64,000 nucleotides of DNA from Acetobacterium sp965140355 (GTDB taxonomy: Bacteria > Bacillota > Clostridia > Eubacteriales > Eubacteriaceae), in the NCBI GenBank assembly GCA_965140355.1, contig OZ223195.1, forward strand, positions 248,001 through 312,000, written 5' to 3'. Made by a program: the position numbers and the translations under genes. Below are positions 46,979-56,962 of the stretch, piece after piece (the first letter of the stretch is position 1; every line of letters starts with the position of its first letter). Under the pieces are notes generated by a model that worked only from the letters and a program-made list of their open reading frames with translations, was not told the DNA's origin and did no database searches.

Positions 46979-47006
46979 ATTATAATCTTTTTTTCTCAAA
47001 AATCAA
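46979..47006 (-). promoter_or_regulatory. Sigma-A promoter of hsp20
   Basis: On the minus strand TTGATT (47001-47006), a 16-base spacer and TATAAT (46979-46984), immediately before the CIRCE element. Confidence 0.75.
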
Positions 47007-47105
47007 GAGCAGATCAATTTTTTTAAGCAAAACTTCAAAAAACTCTGGAACATGTCAAACGTTTTTTTGAAAACCGAAATTTGGTAACGCTTTACTGAAA
47101 ATCGT

Positions 47106-47134
47106 TTGCATACCCCTGTAAAGTGTGTTATAAA
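47106..47134 (+). promoter_or_regulatory. Sigma-A promoter of the cupin-like gene
   Basis: TTGCAT (47106-47111), a 17-base spacer and TATAAA (47129-47134), 70 bases before the start codon. Confidence 0.65.
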
Positions 47135-47204
47135 TTATTTAATTATTAACTAAGTCAAGCTTATTAACAAATCTTAAGATTGAATATAAGAGAGGAATTA
47201 AACA

Positions 47205-47657
47205 ATGTTAGACAATGCAGAAGCTGGTAAAACAAGTAAATATGTGGTTCAGGAATTACAGGATCCTAATATGGGTTCCAAGGAATTCCAGGAAATGTAC
47301 AAACGTTTTTCTAAACGGATTTTATGGATGGACAGTAATGTCGTGGAAGGTGCTTTTCAGATGAATACCGCCTGGTATTTTGCGGTTCCCGATAATGATC
47401 CGGTTTTTGAGGAACACAGTCATAACTCGGACGAAATCATCGGATTTTATAGCGGTGATCCAAATCATCCCTATGATTTAGGCGGCGAGCTGGAAGTAGC
47501 CATTGATGGCGAGTGGCGCAAGATCACCAAATCAACGATGCTCTTTATTCCGGCTGGCACCAAACACATGCCGCTGCGGATTTTAAAGGTGGACCGGCCG
47601 ATATTTCATTTTTCAGTTGTTACAGAACCACAGTATGATGGCACTTCATATCGTTAA
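47205..47657 (+). CDS. Cupin-like protein of unknown function
   Basis: The 150-residue protein has a cupin-like pattern: EEHSHNSDEIIGFYSGD (His, His, Glu ligands), DLGGELEVAIDGEW and FIPAGTKHMPLRIL (third His). That suggests a metal-binding beta barrel. Proteins of this kind are often found next to secondary-metabolite or aromatic-compound genes in clostridia, but no such neighbours are here. It has its own promoter and an AGAGAGG ribosome site. Confidence 0.65.
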   Translation: MLDNAEAGKTSKYVVQELQDPNMGSKEFQEMYKRFSKRILWMDSNVVEGAFQMNTAWYFAVPDNDPVFEEHSHNSDEIIGFYSGDPNHPYDLGGELEVAIDGEWRKITKSTMLFIPAGTKHMPLRILKVDRPIFHFSVVTEPQYDGTSYR

Positions 47658-47842
47658 TCGATGATCAATCAATTGTATGAAACGAAAAAAGAACCTGGTT
47701 AGAATTTCTTGTGGATTGGGAATCATCGCTTTATTTTAGCTGCTTTGTTTTTCCCTGCCAATGGCAGGTTTACGGAGTGACTGGGTGCTACAGGTTCAAG
47801 GGGCCAGCTTTGAGTCAGCCAGTGTTTGTTGTTTTAAATTAT

Positions 47843-48949
47843 TCAGGCATCGGTTTGTCCTTTGATGGCTTCCTTCAATTCTTCCTGACTGAGATCCTCA
47901 TAACTTACAACTTTATTGCGGCCGCTATGTTTGGCTACATATAAAGCCTGATCGGCCTTTTTAATGGTTGCGAAGCAATCACCTCCGGGATAGATGGCAA
48001 CCCCCACGGAAATAGTGATTCGACAGACGCCATTAACGGATTTTTCCACCGAACGTCTAATGCGTTCGGCGACTTGGCCGGCTTGTTCTTGGGGACAGTC
48101 AAAAAGCAGGACGACAAACTCTTCCCCACCCCAGCGGATCACCAGATCCCGCCCTCGCAGGCAGTTCCTGATACAATCTGCGACAAACATCAGAATGCGG
48201 TCGCCTTCATCGTGACCATAATTGTCATTGACCTGCTTAAATAGGTCAACATCCATAATTAAAATAGCAATATGATCGCTTAGGCAAGATAAATCATGTC
48301 CCTCTCCCATAATTTTATGTAATTGCTGACGGTTGAAAACTTGGGTTAAAGGATCGTGAAAAAGGGCGAAGTTTAATTTTTTCTGCGTTACGTAATGATC
48401 ATAATAAAACCGGGTGACGATTAAATCTACGATACACAAGAGTATAATTACCTGAATATTGATTGCTAACATGATATCTAAATTACTAAAATGGTAAAAA
48501 TGATCAGCCAGTAAAATATCCACAATTAAACCGAGGTGAGCAATCATGGCATAAAGAGGCGGGGCACTAAAAGAAACCAGAAGCAGAATAAGACTCATAA
48601 TCAGGAAACCTTCATTCAGATAGGTTAGATTTGACAAATAGGAAACCACTAAGATATTTCCCCAAACCATGGCATGCACCATAATCAACGAAATAGTGGA
48701 CATGATTTTATAATTGCTTGTTTTGCGATAGGTAATAAATACCACCGCCAGCGGAATGACAATCAGACTTCTTAGGAGTAAGGATCGCCAGGCCTCCTGT
48801 TCGTAAAGCTGCCAGTCAGTGATAAACAAAATAAAAAACATCAGAGAAGAAGCAAACATGATTCCCAGATTAAAATATTTGTAATAATCGTATTTGGCTT
48901 GATAGAAATCGTCCTTTGGCTTTCCCTCCAGTTGTAAAAATTGGTTCAT
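47843..48949 (-). CDS. Membrane-bound diguanylate cyclase (GGDEF)
   Basis: The 368-residue protein has about six transmembrane helices in residues ~28-185 and a cytoplasmic GGDEF domain (~195-365). It has FHDPLTQVFNRQQL, DVDLFKQVNDNYGHDEGDR and an active RWGGEEFVVLL. It should make c-di-GMP in response to an unknown membrane signal. The ATG follows GGAGG by 8 bases. It appears monocistronic. Confidence 0.93.
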   Translation of the reverse strand: MNQFLQLEGKPKDDFYQAKYDYYKYFNLGIMFASSLMFFILFITDWQLYEQEAWRSLLLRSLIVIPLAVVFITYRKTSNYKIMSTISLIMVHAMVWGNILVVSYLSNLTYLNEGFLIMSLILLLVSFSAPPLYAMIAHLGLIVDILLADHFYHFSNLDIMLAINIQVIILLCIVDLIVTRFYYDHYVTQKKLNFALFHDPLTQVFNRQQLHKIMGEGHDLSCLSDHIAILIMDVDLFKQVNDNYGHDEGDRILMFVADCIRNCLRGRDLVIRWGGEEFVVLLFDCPQEQAGQVAERIRRSVEKSVNGVCRITISVGVAIYPGGDCFATIKKADQALYVAKHSGRNKVVSYEDLSQEELKEAIKGQTDA

Positions 48950-49122
48950 TTATTTTACCTCCACTTCTGATGGTGACATTTACTGGAATGAATTCGGCTA
49001 CAAAGTTTGTCCTACTATTTTCGGGAGAGTGATATTTTATTTTATATACCCCACAATGGTCTGTTTATTTAGGCTGGAAATAAAACCAACGACGATCTGA
49101 TATGATAAAGAACAAAAAAATT

Positions 49123-49162
49123 AAAAACTTCTTGAATTGTCTGGGCAATTCAAGAAGTTTTT
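49123..49162. terminator. Strong bidirectional terminator
   Basis: A perfect 12-bp stem CTTCTTGAATTG / CAATTCAAGAAG with a 6-base loop (49128-49157), flanked by AAAAA and TTTTT. It ends the chemoreceptor gene on the minus strand and lies upstream of the GGDEF gene. Confidence 0.92.
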
Positions 49163-49196
49163 ATTTGATCTTGATTAGTTTTGCTTAGAAATAAAG

Positions 49197-52031
49197 TTAG
49201 TATTTATCCTCTACATCATCTAAATTGATAATTGGTTCAGGCAGCGAGGCATTGCTGGATGGTTCGGCAGTGAAATTCGCTGCTTGAGGGGTGCTTTGTT
49301 GTGTTTTAAGGTCTTTAATTTTAAAGGCATCAATCATTTGTTTGACCATTTCTGCTTGACCCGACAGTTCTTCGCTGGCAGCAGCGCTTTCTTCAGCCGT
49401 GGCAGAGTTGGTTTGAACCACCTGAGATACCTGTTCGATCCCCTTGGTGATCTGGGCGATTTCTGAGGCCTGATCGTTGGAAGCCCGAGCAATACTTCCG
49501 ACCAGATCGGTAACTTGCTCTATTTCATGCAGGATTTCTTTTAAGCTCGCTTCAGTGTCATCAGCGATTTTAGTACCGCTATCGACATTGTCAATGGAAT
49601 CTTCAATCAGACCGGTTGTTTCCTTCGCAGCTTCGGCACTGCGGGCAGCAAGAGTTCTAACTTCTTCAGCAACCACCGCAAAACCTTTGCCATGTTGGCC
49701 GGCCCGGGCCGCTTCAACAGCGGCGTTAAGGGCTAGAATATTGGTCTGGAAGGCGATGTCATCAATAACTTTGATGATCTTGGAAATGTTTTTTGATGAC
49801 TCATTAATATTCGTCATCGCGATGACCATTTTGTTCATTTGATCATTGCTAACTTCGGCATTGGTTCTGACCCGCATCACCAGTTCATTAGCCTGGTTGG
49901 CATTGTTGGCGTTTTTCTTGGTTTCACCGGCTATTTCTTCAATAGAAGCAGTAAGCTCCTGAATAGCACTGGCTTGTTCAGTGGTCCCTTGAGATAATGC
50001 TTGTCCACCATCGGAAATTTGATGGGACCCGATTTCCACCTGACCAGCAGCAATATTAATGTCGGTCATGGTTGCACTAAGATTGTTGGTAATATCATTC
50101 AAGGCAGTTTTAATCGCCTGGAAATCGCCCAGATAATCGTCGTCGATATGCTGATTAAGGTTGCCCTGACCGATTTGTTCTAACATAAGGGTAATTTCAC
50201 TGACATAACGTTTTAGAAAACTAATAGTTTGATTCATATCATCTTTAATCAGAGTATAATCGCCCTGATAATTCCCGATCATACCGGTGTTCAAATTTCC
50301 CTGAGCCAGTTCCTTCAATGTCGTTGAGGCTTCCTGGATCGGTGCGACGACGGCATCTAAGGTAGCATTAATGCCATCAACTATTTTGGCAAAATCCCCC
50401 TGGTGTTTGCTGGCATCAGCCCGGGTATCCAGTTTTCCGTCAATACCAGCCTGAGCCAGCATGGTTGTATCATTAATTAGATTTTCAATGGAATGTTTCA
50501 CTTCGTTTAAAGTTGCTCCGATTTTATTGAATTGAAGACTGACTTCTGCCGTATAGTTATCACCTTTTTCAATGTTCATATCCATGGTTAAATTGCCTTT
50601 TGAAAGATTGATGAGATTTGAAGCCAGTCGTTCAATTTCCACTATCTGATAGTCAACGATTTTTGTTTGTGCGGTAATATCTTGAACAACTTCAACGTGA
50701 CCTACTTTTTCACCTTTTCCATTGCTAATATAAGCGGTGTTTACCTGGAAATTATGCCCTTGTTGTTTAAAGTAAGTTTCAAGTTTACCCCGTCTTAATC
50801 CGACTACGCCACAATCCTCGGTTTTACATATAGCAGCATTCCAGTTACTACATTGCTGGCCGAGAATGTCTTTACGTTTTACGCCTAAAAATGTTTCGAC
50901 CGGTTTATTGATAAAGGTCCAGTTCATCTCCAAATCAGTGACTGATATTGGAAATGGCACCGAATCCAACAGCGATTCATACCAGATTATTTTATCACTC
51001 ATCGTATTCAGAGTGGCATTGACGCCTTCAACCACTTCTTTATAACCGCCGTTAAAGGCATCAGCGTTCCCTCGAACGTCCCATTTCCCGGCGACCGCCG
51101 CCTGAGACAGCATGGTGGTTTCGGCAATCAGACTGCGAATCGTTTCGATGGTTTTTTTAAGGGCCGGGGCTATTTCATCCATTTCATCCCGGGTTTCAAT
51201 ATTGCTTGAGACATTCCCTTCGGAGATCTGGTTCATGGTTCCAATTACCACATTTTGAAGGTCGTCAGACAATTTATCCATGGACATAGCAATTTGCCCG
51301 ATTTCGTCCCGGGTCGTCATCTTTAAACGAGTACTAAAATGACCCAGTCGCATCTCTTCAATCATGTATTGCGCTTTTTTAATCGGAACGCTGATCTTCT
51401 GAGCGATATAGATTCCCCAAATAGCCAAAATAATGAGTGCGACGACTATAATTATTATAAATAATTGTAACGCATGGGCTTTCTCCACATCAAATAGACT
51501 ATCGCCATTTTGAGATTCCAGTGTGATTGAATCACTTACTTTTGTCATTTGCGTCTCATATTGATCTCTTAACGTATCTAATTTGGTATTATATTGGGCA
51601 ATCACGGTACTATCAGCATTCGCCTGTAAAAGCGGCAGCATTTCATTTTCATAAATGGAAATGTACTGATTCATAACATCTTCGGCAACCGCGATTGCTG
51701 TTTTTTCGTCTTTTGTATCGACAATATCGTCAATAGATTTTAGTAAATTTAATTCTGCTTCCTTGGCATTTTCCCAGACCTGCTGATTTTCTGTATAATT
51801 ACGATTAATGACTGCATCCGCAATGATTGTGTATAATCGTGAAGAAGCGGATTCGGCGTCTTTTGCTAATACTGCATCAACGCTCAATTGATATCCTCGA
51901 TCCTGTAATTGACCCAGGGTGTTTATCGACGCCGCGATGAGCAGATACAGGATCGACACACCAATCACTGAGATAGCGACAATCGATAGTATTTTAGTCC
52001 GAATTTTTAAATTGTGAAACCAATGCATCAT
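49197..52031 (-). CDS. Methyl-accepting chemotaxis protein with PAS (paralogue 1)
   Basis: The 944-residue receptor has a transmembrane helix (~12-32), an extracellular four-helix-type sensor, a second helix (~190-212) and HAMP. A further HAMP-like helical unit, a PAS domain (~350-460) and more HAMP-like repeats precede a signalling hairpin whose tip reads NAAVEAARAGQHGKGFAVVA. The PAS domain has cysteines in GQQCSNWNAAICKTEDCG. The last residues are EPIINLDDVEDKY. Its signalling half is almost identical in DNA to paralogues 2 and 3. It differs in hairpin class from the receptor of the che operon, so it probably signals to another CheA. Confidence 0.93.
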   Translation of the reverse strand: MMHWFHNLKIRTKILSIVAISVIGVSILYLLIAASINTLGQLQDRGYQLSVDAVLAKDAESASSRLYTIIADAVINRNYTENQQVWENAKEAELNLLKSIDDIVDTKDEKTAIAVAEDVMNQYISIYENEMLPLLQANADSTVIAQYNTKLDTLRDQYETQMTKVSDSITLESQNGDSLFDVEKAHALQLFIIIIVVALIILAIWGIYIAQKISVPIKKAQYMIEEMRLGHFSTRLKMTTRDEIGQIAMSMDKLSDDLQNVVIGTMNQISEGNVSSNIETRDEMDEIAPALKKTIETIRSLIAETTMLSQAAVAGKWDVRGNADAFNGGYKEVVEGVNATLNTMSDKIIWYESLLDSVPFPISVTDLEMNWTFINKPVETFLGVKRKDILGQQCSNWNAAICKTEDCGVVGLRRGKLETYFKQQGHNFQVNTAYISNGKGEKVGHVEVVQDITAQTKIVDYQIVEIERLASNLINLSKGNLTMDMNIEKGDNYTAEVSLQFNKIGATLNEVKHSIENLINDTTMLAQAGIDGKLDTRADASKHQGDFAKIVDGINATLDAVVAPIQEASTTLKELAQGNLNTGMIGNYQGDYTLIKDDMNQTISFLKRYVSEITLMLEQIGQGNLNQHIDDDYLGDFQAIKTALNDITNNLSATMTDINIAAGQVEIGSHQISDGGQALSQGTTEQASAIQELTASIEEIAGETKKNANNANQANELVMRVRTNAEVSNDQMNKMVIAMTNINESSKNISKIIKVIDDIAFQTNILALNAAVEAARAGQHGKGFAVVAEEVRTLAARSAEAAKETTGLIEDSIDNVDSGTKIADDTEASLKEILHEIEQVTDLVGSIARASNDQASEIAQITKGIEQVSQVVQTNSATAEESAAASEELSGQAEMVKQMIDAFKIKDLKTQQSTPQAANFTAEPSSNASLPEPIINLDDVEDKY

Positions 52032-52330
52032 ATTATCCTCCTAGAACATAAAGAATTTAGGGATTGTTAACTTTCTTTCTCTGATAATTTCATAAAATTA
52101 AATTAGGGTTTGATTTCATTTTTACAGTGTTGACCATAATTTGGTTAGATAATTCAAATTGACTGTAACAATGGCGATCTTGCCAGCCGCTCTTGGTAAG
52201 TGTCTTACATTGCTAAACCTCCTACTTTTTGACCTTAATTGATTAAGGGTTGCTGATAACCCTTGTGGGCCGTCTTCAAGGATTTGACACTTTGTATATA
52301 CCCTCTTATCCCCTATTTATTTAAGGAGTA
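52032..52330 (-). promoter_or_regulatory. Structured leader of chemoreceptor paralogue 1
   Basis: In the 421-base gap between paralogues 1 and 2, the minus strand can form a long-range 7-bp pairing (52286-52292 with 52198-52204). It encloses AAGGGTT/AACCCTT (52258-52264 with 52245-52251) and the overlapping, mutually exclusive CCTTAAT/ATTAAGG (52233-52248). An AGGAGG (52218-52223) sits 7 bases before ATG directly followed by TAA (52205-52210), a start-stop unit. This looks like a regulated leader, but I cannot name a class. The gap nearest paralogue 2 holds a degenerate copy of the 49.1-kb terminator. Confidence 0.4.
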
Positions 52331-52452
52331 AAAATAAAACTATCTAGGTCCTAATATTATATTATAAAAGACAAAAAATTAAGGATCTCTGGATTGTATA
52401 AATAATTCAAAAGCTTTAAAATATTACTGGTTCGTTTTAGTGTTAGCTTAAG

Positions 52453-55320
52453 TTAATATTTATCCATTGTATCGTCTAAATTGATAATTGGTTCCGATTG
52501 CGATCGTTTGATGGATTGTTTTGAAGCGGAAATCGACGCTTGGGTGTTGCTTTGTTGTGTTTCAAGATCTTTAATTTTAAAGGCCTCAACCATTTGTTTG
52601 AGCATTTCTGCTTGTCCCGACAGCTCTTCGCTGGCGGCAGCGCTTTCTTCAGCCGTGGCGGAGTTGGTTTGAACCACCTGGGATACCTGTTCGATCCCTT
52701 TAGTGATCTGGGCGATTTCTGAGGCCTGATCGTTGGAAGCTCGGGCAATACTTCCGACCAGATCGGTAACTTGCTCTATTTCATGCAGGATTTCTTTCAA
52801 GCTCGCTTCAGTGTCATCAGCGATTTTAGTACCGCTATCGACATTGTCAATAGAACTTTCAATCAGACCGGTTGTTTCTTTCGCAGCTTCGGCACTGCGG
52901 GCAGCGAGAGTTCTAACTTCTTCGGCAACCACTGCAAAACCTTTGCCATGCTGGCCGGCCCGGGCTGCTTCAACAGTGGCGTTGAGGGCTAGAATATTGG
53001 TCTGGAAGGCGATGTCGTCAATAACTTTGATAATCTTGGAAATGCTTTTTGATGACTCATTAATAGTCATCATGGCGGAGACCATTTTGTTCATTTGCTC
53101 ATTGCTAACTTCGGCATTGGTTCTGACCCGCTGTGTCAGATCATTGGCTTGATTGGCATTGGCAGCATTTTTATTGGTTTCACCAGCTATTTCTTCAATC
53201 GAGGCAGTTAATTGTTGAATAGCACTGGCTTGTTCGGTAGTACCTTGAGACAGCTCCTGTCCGCCATCAGAAATTTGACGGGAACCGATTTCCACTTGCC
53301 CGGCGGCAATATTAATATCCGACATCGTGTTACTGATGTTAGTCGTGATATCGTTCAAGGCTATTTTAATGGCCTGGAAGTCACCTAGATAGTCGTTAGT
53401 GATGTGCTGATTGAGGTTTCCCCGACCAATTTCTTCCAGAGTGTAGGTAATTTCAGTAACATAACGTTTGAGAAAATCAATGGTTTGGTTCATATCGTCT
53501 TTGATCAGGGTATAATCACCTTGATAATTCCCCATCATACCGATGCTCAGATTTCCTTGAGCTAGTTCTTTCAATGTTGTTGAAGCTTCCTGAATTGGCG
53601 CGACGACGGCATCCAGAGTGGCATTAACACCATCAACTATTTTGGCAAAATCACCCTGGTGTTTGCTGGTATCAGCCCGGGTATCCAGTTTTCCATCAAT
53701 TCCCGCCTGAGCTAGCATTCCGGTGTCTTCAACCAAAGCAGTAATCGATTCAACACATTTGTTTACGGAATCGCTGATAATCTGGAACGTTTCATGTGTT
53801 GATTTGGTATCTTCATCACAACCGTCAAGCTCGATGTAAACATCGGTATTCCCGTTAGACAATTTAGTAAGCCCGGTCACCAGTTTTTGAGTTTCATTTT
53901 GTTGATAGTCAGCAATCTTTATCATTCTTCGTTTTTCTTGGGTAATGGCAGTAAGATCGGTAATAAACTCCATAGCTCCAATGATTTGACCCGAATAATC
54001 AATAATGGGCATTCCGGTATATGAAATATCTCGATCTAAACCATTTGGATGAGCGTCCGTTTCTCTGGTCACTGTTTCATTCGTACGCATTGCTTTGGCG
54101 CAGGCACAGTTTTCAGTGTTACAATCAGCAGTCTTAAAATGTTTGTAGCAAGGTTGCCCTAGCGCTTCGCTTTTAGAAAGTCCAATCATCTCAGCCCCTG
54201 AATTATTTAAATAGAGCATGGAATAGTCGGTATTTGTAATAAAAACAGGATTAGGCATGACATCAATGTAGCCAACTAAAGAATCTAACATATGATTCAC
54301 ACCGTTAACAATTTCTTTAAAGCCACCCTGAAAGGCATCGGCATTGCCTCTGGTGTCTAATCGACCTTCCACCGCGGCCTGAGATAACATGGTTGATTCA
54401 GTAATCAGGCTGCGAATGGTTTCAATAGTCTTTTTCAGCGCCGGTGAAATTTCGTCCTGATCATCAGTGACTTCAATTTGGGCAGAGACATCACCTTCGG
54501 AGATCTGGTTCATCGTTGCGATTACCACATGCTGTAAATCATCGGCCAAACCGTCCATAGCCATAGCCATTTGGCCGATTTCATCTCGGCTATTCATATT
54601 TAGGCGCTCGCCTAAATGTCCCCGACGGATCTCTTTGATCATATGTTCTGCTTTATTAAGCAAATTGCTGATAACGATGCTAAGGAAAAGACCGAGAATC
54701 AGCGCAAAAAGAACACCAACGCCCATTATGATTGTCATCGTCGTCACGACATTATTTGTCTGGATCGTGTTGTCTGTCGACACTTCTTGACCATCTTCAA
54801 TTGTCATGTCGAGAATTTTTTCGAGGGCATCTTGATCGGCTTGTGAAGCGATTCCAGCCGATCCGCTATCCGCGATAAGGGCTAGCGCCTCGACATCGCG
54901 ATTCTGTTTTGCCAAGGCCATCACTGCGGCTAATTCTTTGTCATATGATTGATGAGAATTGAGAAAATTCTGATAGAGTTGCGACATTTCATCATCAAGA
55001 ATATGCTGTTCAAAGACCTTCGATGTGTTTGATATTTCTTCACGATAGGTATCAATTTTATCGGCGTTAGCCTGAATACTTTCGGGATCATTAGCAATAA
55101 TCATATCCCGGAGGTAAATACTGATCTTCCCAAAAGCGATACCCATATTTCCGATATCTGAGGTCGGTAACGTCACGTTTTCGTATAGTTTCGTGCTGGA
55201 GTCATTTAACTCTTTAATGTTGGTGATCCCCAGATACCCAACAATTGCAACAACGCCTGTCACAAGTAAAAAACCGGCTAAAAGCTTTGTTTTGATTTTC
55301 ATGTTATTAAACCAATTCAT
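52453..55320 (-). CDS. Methyl-accepting chemotaxis protein with PAS (paralogue 2)
   Basis: The 955-residue receptor has the plan: transmembrane helix, extracellular four-helix sensor (~35-190), transmembrane helix (~195-218), HAMP, linker, PAS (~345-465), HAMP-like repeats, signalling hairpin. The PAS domain carries a cysteine cluster GQPCYKHFKTADCNTENCAC. The hairpin tip reads NATVEAARAGQHGKGFAVVA; Thr replaces the usual Ala. The C-terminal tail is SEPIINLDDTMDKY. A SigD-type promoter lies 41 bases upstream. It is a tandem paralogue of the flanking receptors. Confidence 0.94.
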   Translation of the reverse strand: MNWFNNMKIKTKLLAGFLLVTGVVAIVGYLGITNIKELNDSSTKLYENVTLPTSDIGNMGIAFGKISIYLRDMIIANDPESIQANADKIDTYREEISNTSKVFEQHILDDEMSQLYQNFLNSHQSYDKELAAVMALAKQNRDVEALALIADSGSAGIASQADQDALEKILDMTIEDGQEVSTDNTIQTNNVVTTMTIIMGVGVLFALILGLFLSIVISNLLNKAEHMIKEIRRGHLGERLNMNSRDEIGQMAMAMDGLADDLQHVVIATMNQISEGDVSAQIEVTDDQDEISPALKKTIETIRSLITESTMLSQAAVEGRLDTRGNADAFQGGFKEIVNGVNHMLDSLVGYIDVMPNPVFITNTDYSMLYLNNSGAEMIGLSKSEALGQPCYKHFKTADCNTENCACAKAMRTNETVTRETDAHPNGLDRDISYTGMPIIDYSGQIIGAMEFITDLTAITQEKRRMIKIADYQQNETQKLVTGLTKLSNGNTDVYIELDGCDEDTKSTHETFQIISDSVNKCVESITALVEDTGMLAQAGIDGKLDTRADTSKHQGDFAKIVDGVNATLDAVVAPIQEASTTLKELAQGNLSIGMMGNYQGDYTLIKDDMNQTIDFLKRYVTEITYTLEEIGRGNLNQHITNDYLGDFQAIKIALNDITTNISNTMSDINIAAGQVEIGSRQISDGGQELSQGTTEQASAIQQLTASIEEIAGETNKNAANANQANDLTQRVRTNAEVSNEQMNKMVSAMMTINESSKSISKIIKVIDDIAFQTNILALNATVEAARAGQHGKGFAVVAEEVRTLAARSAEAAKETTGLIESSIDNVDSGTKIADDTEASLKEILHEIEQVTDLVGSIARASNDQASEIAQITKGIEQVSQVVQTNSATAEESAAASEELSGQAEMLKQMVEAFKIKDLETQQSNTQASISASKQSIKRSQSEPIINLDDTMDKY

Positions 55321-55360
55321 CTTAAGTTCTCCTATCTTTGAATTAATATGTTAATCGTTA

Positions 55361-55387
55361 TTATCCGCGGGTTCGCTTTTTTATTTA
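55361..55387 (-). promoter_or_regulatory. Flagellar/chemotaxis sigma (SigD/FliA-type) promoter
   Basis: On the minus strand TAAA (55384-55387), a 15-base spacer and GCGGATAA (55361-55368) match the SigD consensus TAAA-N15-GCCGATAA with one mismatch. It sits 40 bases before the start codon of chemoreceptor paralogue 2. Confidence 0.65.
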
Positions 55388-55521
55388 ATAAATTAAATAT
55401 AGTTTGCGGAATTAAAACGACTTTTTGATTTGATAATTGTTGTCATTTTATTCCATATTATGCTTAAAATCAAGTTAATTTCTTCCGTTTATACTTATGA
55501 GGGCGATAAAAAATTAGGTCT

Positions 55522-55557
55522 TAAAATAAAAAGCAGTGGCTCATGGCTCACTGCTTT
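55522..55557 (-). terminator. Rho-independent terminator of the amidohydrolase gene
   Basis: AAAGCAGTG (55530-55538) pairs with CACTGCTTT (55549-55557); the minus-strand reading continues into TTTTATTTTAA. Confidence 0.8.
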
Positions 55558-55564
55558 GTTATAA

Positions 55565-56800
55565 TTATAAGCTTTTGTAAATCTTTCCCGCCTTCATTAC
55601 AAAATCAACCTGTTCCATTACAGTGATATCTTCAAAAGGATTTCCAGAAACGGCAATAATATCGGCTGCTTTGCCAGGAGCAAGCACGCCTAAATCGTCC
55701 CGCTTTAACATTTCAGCGGCAACACTAGTGGCAGCTTTTAAAGCTCGCACTGGGGTAATACCATTAATCACCATTTCGCCAAATTCCCGGGCTCCAGTGA
55801 CGTTGTAATCGTGGAGGCCCAGATCGGTTCCAAACACCAATTTAACCTGACTTTTAGCAAAATTAGCGGCGGTTTCGAGGAGTTTATCCTTGTATTTACG
55901 TACTTTTACTCGAGCATAAGGGGTTGCCCCAGAGGTAGCCCAGTATTGATCATCTTCTGAAAACCGTGCTTCGCGAATTACAGCATACTGCGTCGGGATC
56001 ACATAAACGCCTTTTTCTTCGATCAGGTTGATGGTTTCCGGAGCCGCCATGCTGCCATGTTCAATCGATCTTACCCCGGCCGTTATCGCCATTTTTACAG
56101 CTTCGTCACCCATAGCGTGGACCGCTACTGAGCGATGTTGTTGATTAGCCGTTTCTACTAAGGCATTCATTTCTTCCTGAGTGTAAGCCACATAACCCGG
56201 ATCATCTGACGGACTCGCAAAACCACCAGAGGCTGCAAATTTAATCCAGTCGGCTTGCCATTTAATTTCTTCTCTGACTACACGACGGATCTCGTTCGGT
56301 CCGTCAGCTAAGCAATTCTGGGTAATACTGTAAGACGGTGCAAGTAAGGCAGCCAGATCCATATGTCCGCCGTGGGGTGAAATCATATGACCCGAGGTAA
56401 TGAGCCGGGCGCCTTCAATTAAGCCGGAATCAACCGCATGTTTCACATCCTGAATGGTGTAGCCGGTTACATCCATATCGCCGCAATCTCGCACGGTGGT
56501 AAAACCATTCATCAAGTGGATTTTCAGGGCATCGGCACCAAAAAAAGCTTTTGTTACTGAAGAACAACTCCAAAAATCACTGATTAATTCTAACCGTGAG
56601 GTAATATGAACATGGCTGTCAATCAGTCCAGGCAGCACCAGCTTGTCCGACAGATCGATCCGCTCGGTTCCCACAGGTGCTTGAATAGCGTTGCCGATTT
56701 CCTGAATCACGCCGTCTTTAATCAGAATTTCTCGTGGACCGACTGGTGCATCTGTCAGCCCGTCCCAAAAATTGCCTACCGAAATAATTGAAATAGTCAT
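55565..56800 (-). CDS. Metal-dependent amidohydrolase family protein
   Basis: The 411-residue protein of the imidazolonepropionase-like/prolidase-like amidohydrolase group shows the metal-binding HxH in LIDSHVHITS, a lysine region IKWQADWIKFAASGG, His in VAVHAMGDEAV, EHGSMAAPE and the Asp in VFGTDLGLHDY. It hydrolyses amide or cyclic bonds of an unknown substrate. It has an AAGGAG site and is monocistronic between two chemoreceptor genes, interrupting the receptor tandem. It has no signal peptide. Confidence 0.9.
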   Translation of the reverse strand: MTISIISVGNFWDGLTDAPVGPREILIKDGVIQEIGNAIQAPVGTERIDLSDKLVLPGLIDSHVHITSRLELISDFWSCSSVTKAFFGADALKIHLMNGFTTVRDCGDMDVTGYTIQDVKHAVDSGLIEGARLITSGHMISPHGGHMDLAALLAPSYSITQNCLADGPNEIRRVVREEIKWQADWIKFAASGGFASPSDDPGYVAYTQEEMNALVETANQQHRSVAVHAMGDEAVKMAITAGVRSIEHGSMAAPETINLIEEKGVYVIPTQYAVIREARFSEDDQYWATSGATPYARVKVRKYKDKLLETAANFAKSQVKLVFGTDLGLHDYNVTGAREFGEMVINGITPVRALKAATSVAAEMLKRDDLGVLAPGKAADIIAVSGNPFEDITVMEQVDFVMKAGKIYKSL

Positions 56801-56962
56801 TTAAAAAATCTCCTTTTTTTATGCCCGGATACAAGTCATATTATCATGCAATTGCTATCTAATTGATCTGATATCAGGTATTATTAATTCTATTATAGCA
56901 CTAGAATTGCCTTTACTAGAATTTTTTTTACTGCAAAATTACAAGAGATATTTTTTGATTGA

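Noticed and set aside
52481..53152. Long plus-strand frames opposite the receptor signalling domains (also 49284-49842, 57179-57608, 13609-14829)
   Set aside because: They mirror the codon bias of the minus-strand receptor genes, recur in all paralogues and have no ribosome sites.
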